Shown here: piece after piece, positions 5,677 through 5,816 of the stretch
Position numbering within the stretch: position 1 is the stretch's first letter
Layout: every line of letters begins with the position of its first letter
Assembly (NCBI GenBank): GCA_949286405.1
Contig: CASECH010000211.1
Location: 1-5,816, forward strand
Length of the DNA stretch: 5,816 nt
Reading direction: 5' to 3'
From: an uncultured bacterium
GTDB taxonomy: Bacteria > Cyanobacteriota > Vampirovibrionia > Gastranaerophilales > Gastranaerophilaceae
Position numbers and translations under genes: made by a program
The notes under the pieces: generated by a model
Database searches by the model: none
What the model was told of the DNA's origin: nothing
The model's input: the letters and a program-made list of their open reading frames with translations, nothing else

Positions 5677-5696
5677 GTATATACCATAGTATATAC
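5677..5696. repeat. Paired GTATATAC element, candidate operator in the divergent intergenic region
   Basis: GTATATAC occurs at 5677-5684 and 5689-5696, separated by CATA. Each copy is itself a palindrome, so the pair is both a direct and an inverted repeat with a 12-bp repeat period. The second copy extends to a perfect 10-bp palindrome (5688-5697). It sits between the sigma gene and the divergent + strand gene. The symmetry suits a dimeric repressor, but local AT-richness makes chance a real alternative. Confidence 0.4.
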
Positions 5697-5747
5697 TTTT
5701 TTAAACTTTATATTAAGAAATGTTTCGAACTTTTATATAACCATAAA

Positions 5748-5775
5748 TTAAGAGTGTTTATCTTTATAGTATAAT
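5748..5775 (+). promoter_or_regulatory. Probable promoter of the + strand gene at the window end
   Basis: TTAAGA (5748-5753) and a perfect TATAAT (5770-5775) are 16 bp apart. Transcription would start near 5782, so the leader is about 19 nt and the purine-rich ribosome-binding site lies almost at its 5' end. Confidence 0.55.
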
Positions 5776-5800
5776 ATTTGAAGAGGGGAGAATAAGTAGA

Positions 5801-5816
5801 ATGAAAAAGAAAATAA
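5801..5816 (+). CDS. Start of a + strand gene, cut by the window edge
   Basis: ATG at 5801 is followed by three Lys codons and an Ile codon (Met-Lys-Lys-Lys-Ile) before the window ends. The purine-rich GAGGGGAG at 5783-5790 ends 10 nt upstream and a sigma-70-type promoter precedes it. A Lys-rich start often begins a signal peptide or membrane anchor, but nothing can be said about function from five codons. Confidence 0.5.

Noticed and set aside
1..5816. A defence island, phage, transposon, CRISPR array or other multi-gene novel system
   Set aside because: No transposase, integrase, nuclease, toxin-antitoxin pair, terminal inverted repeats or spaced repeat array is visible. The genes are mostly housekeeping with independent transcription signals.

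Overview
The window is AT-rich bacterial DNA, roughly one third G+C by eye. It uses the standard bacterial code: TGG encodes Trp and UGA is not reassigned. Ribosome-binding sites are strong and purine-rich, and genes are short, single and separately terminated. Gene content fits an anaerobic or fermentative gut-type bacterium: an ATP-type PEP carboxykinase relative, a small Thermotoga-like [4Fe-4S] ferredoxin, a phosphopentomutase and a short sigma-70 family factor. A gut Melainabacteria/Gastranaerophilales-like or clostridial-type lineage is plausible, but the sequence alone does not prove it.

Layout. Bases 1-540 carry an unrecognised Lys-rich ORF on + whose frame is open to the window edge. 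A 225-bp spacer with an extended -10 promoter leads to a divergent PEP carboxykinase (766-2415, +), which ends at a strong intrinsic terminator. An extended -10 promoter lies directly behind that terminator. It drives a small single-pass membrane protein with a coiled-coil stretch (2516-3007, +). A long perfect hairpin (3006-3045) closes this gene and the convergent ferredoxin (3060-3236, -). Upstream of the ferredoxin on - is deoB (3324-4499), which starts with TTG. Upstream again on -, behind its own terminator, is a sigma-70 family gene (4647-5561). The last 240 bp form a divergent intergenic region with two palindromic elements, then a promoter, a ribosome-binding site and the first codons of a + strand gene cut by the window edge.

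How the genes relate. This is a housekeeping neighbourhood rather than one pathway operon. PEP carboxykinase links oxaloacetate and PEP, DeoB feeds (deoxy)ribose-1-phosphate from nucleoside breakdown into the pentose phosphates, and ferredoxin carries low-potential electrons. Each gene has its own promoter and/or terminator; only deoB to ferredoxin lacks an obvious terminator between them. I see no phage genes, transposon, CRISPR array, tRNA or rRNA, and no clear novel multi-gene system. The points most worth checking are the altered PEP carboxykinase motifs, the sigma factor's altered promoter-reading residues, and the unexplained symmetric element at 5677-5696.
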